In this document: one piece after another, positions 60,480 to 64,000 of the stretch
How the letters are laid out: every line of letters begins with the position of its first letter
How positions within the stretch are numbered: the first letter of the stretch is position 1
DNA from: Melampsora larici-populina 98AG31
Taxonomy: Eukaryota > Basidiomycota > Pucciniomycetes > Pucciniales > Melampsoraceae
Length of the DNA: 64,000 bases
Assembly: GCF_000204055.1 (NCBI RefSeq)
Contig: NW_006768771.1
Coordinates: 1,054,612 to 1,118,611 of the forward strand
Direction of reading: 5' to 3'
The notes under the pieces: generated by a model
What the model saw: the letters and a program-made list of their open reading frames with translations, nothing else
The model's database searches: none
Told to the model about the DNA's origin: nothing
Made by a program: the position numbers and the translations under genes

Positions 60480-62777
60480 ATGGGTAACAATCCATCATCT
60501 CATCATCAACATTCTTCTTCTTCTCGTTCTCATCCTCATAACCATTCAAATCAAACATCAATTCAATCTTCAAGTTTAAATCCTTTTCTTCATTCCTCAT
60601 CTTCAAATCAACAACATCAACAACAACAACAATCCAATCCTGGTCCACCTTTACCTCCTCTCTCTACCACTTTTATAGACGGTGGTTATCTTTTACCATT
60701 ATCTAACATCTATCCTGCTTCTCAACAAGATTGGTTACACGATACAACTCAACGTTTAATCTTATCTAAAAAACTAGCACCATTCTATCGTGGATTAGAA
60801 GATTGGGAATCCGAATGGGATACAAATCAAATCTTATTAGCATTACAATCAGCTAACAAATCAAGACAAAGATTAATTCAAGACATTCAAAAGAAAGAAT
60901 CAAAAGAGAAATCAGAACAAGAGAAATTAACTAATTCAGGTACCACCTCTCGTAGGTTTGGTAAAACTTTAGAAGGTCCAATTCATCATTCAATCTTAAT
61001 CGATTCAAATCCTCAATTTCGTAAAGATGTCTTTGAGGCTGTCTTGAATTGGGAAATCAGATCTGAAGAAGCTCTTTGTTATTTGAATGAAACTGCTGAA
61101 TGTCCAATTTGTTTTTTGTTAGTATTCTTTTTCACTTCTTAAAATCATTTCATTACATTACTAATCATTTCTGCACGTTTTTAGATATTATCCTTCAAAT
61201 ATCAACTTATCTCGTTGTTGTCAACAACCTATCTGTACCGAATGCTTTGTTCAAATCAAACGTGCTGATCCTACAGCTCAAGAATTGAAGAGTGAACGTA
61301 TGTGATCGATCTGATCTTCACAGCATCTGATCGTCAATCTAATCTTCTTAAACCCACCTTTTTCTCATCCTATGTAGCTGCCTGTTGTCCATATTGTGTT
61401 GAATCCAATTTCGGTGTCACTTATGAAGCCCCTAAACGACCAACCACAACCACCACCCCACAAATCCAAATCAAGTCACCACCGTCTGACGATCCTCTAT
61501 TAACCGAATCTTCAACTCCTCCAACAAATCATGAACTTTCAAGATCCTCATCACCTCCAAGTACTCCGATCCCAAGTCTTGAACCTAATGAAACACTAAA
61601 CCCAACCCAACCAAGCTCATCTAAACGTCGACAAAACACAAGTCATACAAGTCAAGATGTGGTGACCACAGATTCAATTCAACCAGATTGGCAACTTAAA
61701 TTAGAAGCTGTCAAGGCTACTGTAGCAAGAAGAGCGAATCGACGGATCGTCTTTAGACAAGAAGGAGATCGATTGATACCAGTTGGCATCACATCTTCTA
61801 GAGACCCTTCTAGTTCTTTCTTAACTGGGATCGAACATGAATCAGGAAGTACTGGAACCGGCACTTCTGGCACTGGCGCTGGATCGATTAGTAGTAGAAG
61901 AACATTAGCCTCTTTTAGTAATTTGGTAGGAGGACATGGTAGTAGTGGTAGTAATGGTGGCAGTACTAGTTCTAGAAGATCAAGAAATGAAGCTTCGTTT
62001 GGTGTAGATTTAGAAGAATTGATGATTATGGAAGCGATGAGATTAAGTTTGGTGGAAGAAGAAGATCGGAAGAAGAAGGCGATTGAAGAAGAAGCTAAAT
62101 TACAAAAGATTAGTCAAGCGATTTCAGAAGCTTGTGATGAGAGTAATCCAACGGTTCATCAACCACAAGATCAACAACATCAAGAGTTAATGAAGAATTC
62201 AGTTCCGTTTGTGAATAAATCTTCTGGTCTTACTGATACACCTTCTACTTCACAATTACCAATTTCGATCTTAGATGGTGCTTTTAGTACTGGAAATCGT
62301 TTGAATGATGAACCGAGTTTTGGAAATGAATTGAGTTCTACTCCTCCTAGCCATAAGATTTCAACTAGACCTGATACACCAACACCTCAAGGATCTGATA
62401 GTCTAATGGGACCAAGTCTTTCAGAAGAACCTAGTACTCCACGTGCTTCTTATCTTTTATCTAGACCGATTCCATTAGTCGAAAATACCAATCAGAAGAT
62501 CAGTCATCCAAGCGAACCTAAACCAGCAGAAGTTTCGAAACCTTGGGCATTGGAAAGAAGTGTTTCGGCTTCGAGTAGTTTTTTGGTACCTGATGAACTT
62601 GATCAACGTAAAGTGACAGATGAAGGGATTTATGAAGATTTAGGTGAATATGAACCTTTGGTTAGTAAAGTTTCAATCGGATCTGAAGAACAATCAGCTA
62701 CTGGTAGTGGGAGTGGGAATAGGAATGAAGAAGGAGTAAAGAGTGATGGCAATCAGGAAGAGGTGGAGTTGAGTTGA
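60480..62777 (+). CDS. SIP5: SIP5-like protein (716 aa)
   Basis: Sip5 interacts with the Snf1 kinase and the Reg1/Glc7 phosphatase in yeast. Three exons (60480-61117, 61185-61297, 61378-62777) give one frame. The start MGNNPSS fits an N-myristoylation signal. After a His/Ser/Gln-rich segment comes the conserved Sip5 region: [30 protein letters not shown], then a RING-like cluster [48 protein letters not shown] (Cys 208, 211, 224, 225, 230, 233, 253, 254, 257). The remaining 450 residues are low-complexity Ser/Thr/Pro-rich, apart from [32 protein letters not shown] in pieces, a helical motif usual in this family. Length is greater than yeast Sip5 (489 aa), mainly through low-complexity sequence. 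The first ATG is used; the upstream in-frame TTG is ignored. Confidence 0.9.
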
Positions 62778-64000
62778 AATGAAATGAAATGAAATTGGAC
62801 TGGGTTCATTTGATTTTGATTTGTATGAATATGAATGATTTGATTCTATCTATTTTTTTTGAGTTTGATTTTTTTTGATTTATAAGTATGAATATTATAA
62901 AAATACAAATATATATATATAGATAGATTGAGAGATATATACAACAATATATATGATCTTTTCTTATCTTTTTTTCTTATCTTCTTTTTTTTAATTCTTT
63001 TTTTTTGTCTGTTTGTTTTTTATCTCTTTTTCTTTTTTTTGTGTGCAGTATGTTTGTGAAAGGAGGGATTATGGTATGGTTTTTTAAAAAGAATAGGAAG
63101 ATGAAGGGGGTTGGATTAGGTTGGGTTTGTTGTATTTGATTTTTTTTAGGGATTCTTTTGTGAATGAATGAATGATTGAAATGAAAGAGAAAGAAAAAGA
63201 GAAATTGAAATTGAACTTGAAATTATTATATACTATATTTTTTTATAACATGTTTAAATTTAAGTGGTTTTGAGAAATCCAGCTTGTTTGAAAGGTTTAA
63301 TTTCTTCTTGGAATTCTTGGTACAATTTAGTTTTCATTGATCAATTGAAATTTCCTTTAAAAGTGAAATTTTATGGTGAAATTGAATGGCTTCTCAAGTT
63401 GTTGGTACTTACATATATACCTTTGGGGCACGTTCACTTAAGCACATTCTTATCTGTAAATTCATGTTTGATGTTTTGAAGTCTTCAGGATCACGAGTAA
63501 TGACTTTGTAAAGTTGATGATATGCTGGTCTAGCCCATCTGAAGTGATCTAGCGCAGAGATCCGGCTTGACAGTCGACGGTACCGCACACTGTACTGTCC
63601 ACTGTTATGTCATTCAAAAGAAGTGCCACAGGTGAATTTACTACGGAAGCCGTGACGTGAAGTGACCGCCACCGTTTTTTCAAAACTTCGGTTTTCGGTT
63701 TTCGGTTTTCGGTTTTTGGAATTTGGGCATGTCCTTCAATTTTTGATACACACCACGGGCTACCATCACCGAGAACACCAACTGACACCATCACCACCAC
63801 CAAGGGTTTATTCCACACTCGTATTTTCACTCAGCACCCACCACCGAGCATTTTTTCCACATCTGTCTTTTCACCACCAGCTAGCTATGTACGAACATCA
63901 CCACCCACCACCGAGCTATCTTTTCACACTTGTCTTTTCACCAATCTAGCTATCACCACCACCACCCAGCTTGAGTATCTTTTATCAAAGTCCAGACTTG
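62778..64000. other. Low-complexity intergenic end of the window
   Basis: T-rich tracts and TA repeats (about 62830-63060) follow SIP5. A 7-bp repeat of the CGGTTTT type lies at about 63684-63715. CACCA-rich sequence fills the last 250 bp. No gene is supported. Confidence 0.5.

Noticed and set aside
63680..63716. CGGTTTT repeats considered as telomeric sequence
   Set aside because: Only about four imperfect copies of a 7-bp unit are present, internal to the contig, and they do not match the usual fungal TTAGGG repeat.

Overview
The window looks like a nuclear contig of a filamentous basidiomycete, most likely a rust fungus (Pucciniales). Coding genes are broken by many short introns (about 55-100 bp, GT-AG with occasional GC-AG), the recognisable housekeeping genes are fungal, and more than half of the window is nested DNA transposons and a Ty1/copia element of kinds common in rust genomes. 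The species cannot be named from the sequence alone.

Layout. (1) 224-9639: a hAT transposon with 17-bp terminal inverted repeats (TIRs) and a 7-bp target duplication, its minus-strand transposase decayed, split by a full-length copia retrotransposon (4432-9439) with a GGGAT target duplication and one uninterrupted gag-pol frame. (2) 9640-16047: several foldback elements and a decayed pogo/Tigger-like transposase (11798-14622), itself interrupted by a 678-bp element with TTA target duplications. (3) 16056-34506: a small hAT-like element (8-bp duplication GTCTTGGG) into which a 16.8-kb KDZ-type transposon (17545-34368; 8-bp duplication GTCGGGGA, about 155-bp TIRs) has inserted. The KDZ element carries a multi-exon KDZ transposase with a frame-breaking 31-bp tandem duplication, a second minus-strand gene joining a FAR1-type DNA-binding domain to an OTU cysteine protease domain, an unrecognised plus-strand gene, subterminal repeat arrays and a hairpin-rich non-coding interior. 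(4) 35484-37217: a 1.7-kb element with a perfect 8-bp target duplication and no recognisable transposase. (5) 38973-62777: gene-rich host DNA: CDC42 (minus), an OTU1/YOD1 deubiquitinase (minus), a hypothetical protein (plus), an Asn-Pro-Thr repeat membrane protein (minus), a decayed duplicate of a GH5 glucanase, a secreted Ser/Gln/Glu-rich protein that is a candidate effector (plus), mitochondrial enoyl-CoA hydratase (plus), a secreted GH5 exo-beta-1,3-glucanase (plus) and SIP5 (plus). The last 1.2 kb is low-complexity intergenic DNA.

How the parts relate. The host genes are ordinary single transcription units with no operon logic: polarity signalling (CDC42), ubiquitin/Cdc48-linked turnover (OTU1), beta-oxidation (enoyl-CoA hydratase), wall remodelling (GH5) and Snf1-linked regulation (SIP5). 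The most unusual object is the KDZ element with its FAR1-OTU passenger gene. Exon joins were deduced by reading frame, splice consensus and family conservation; they have not been tested against transcripts.
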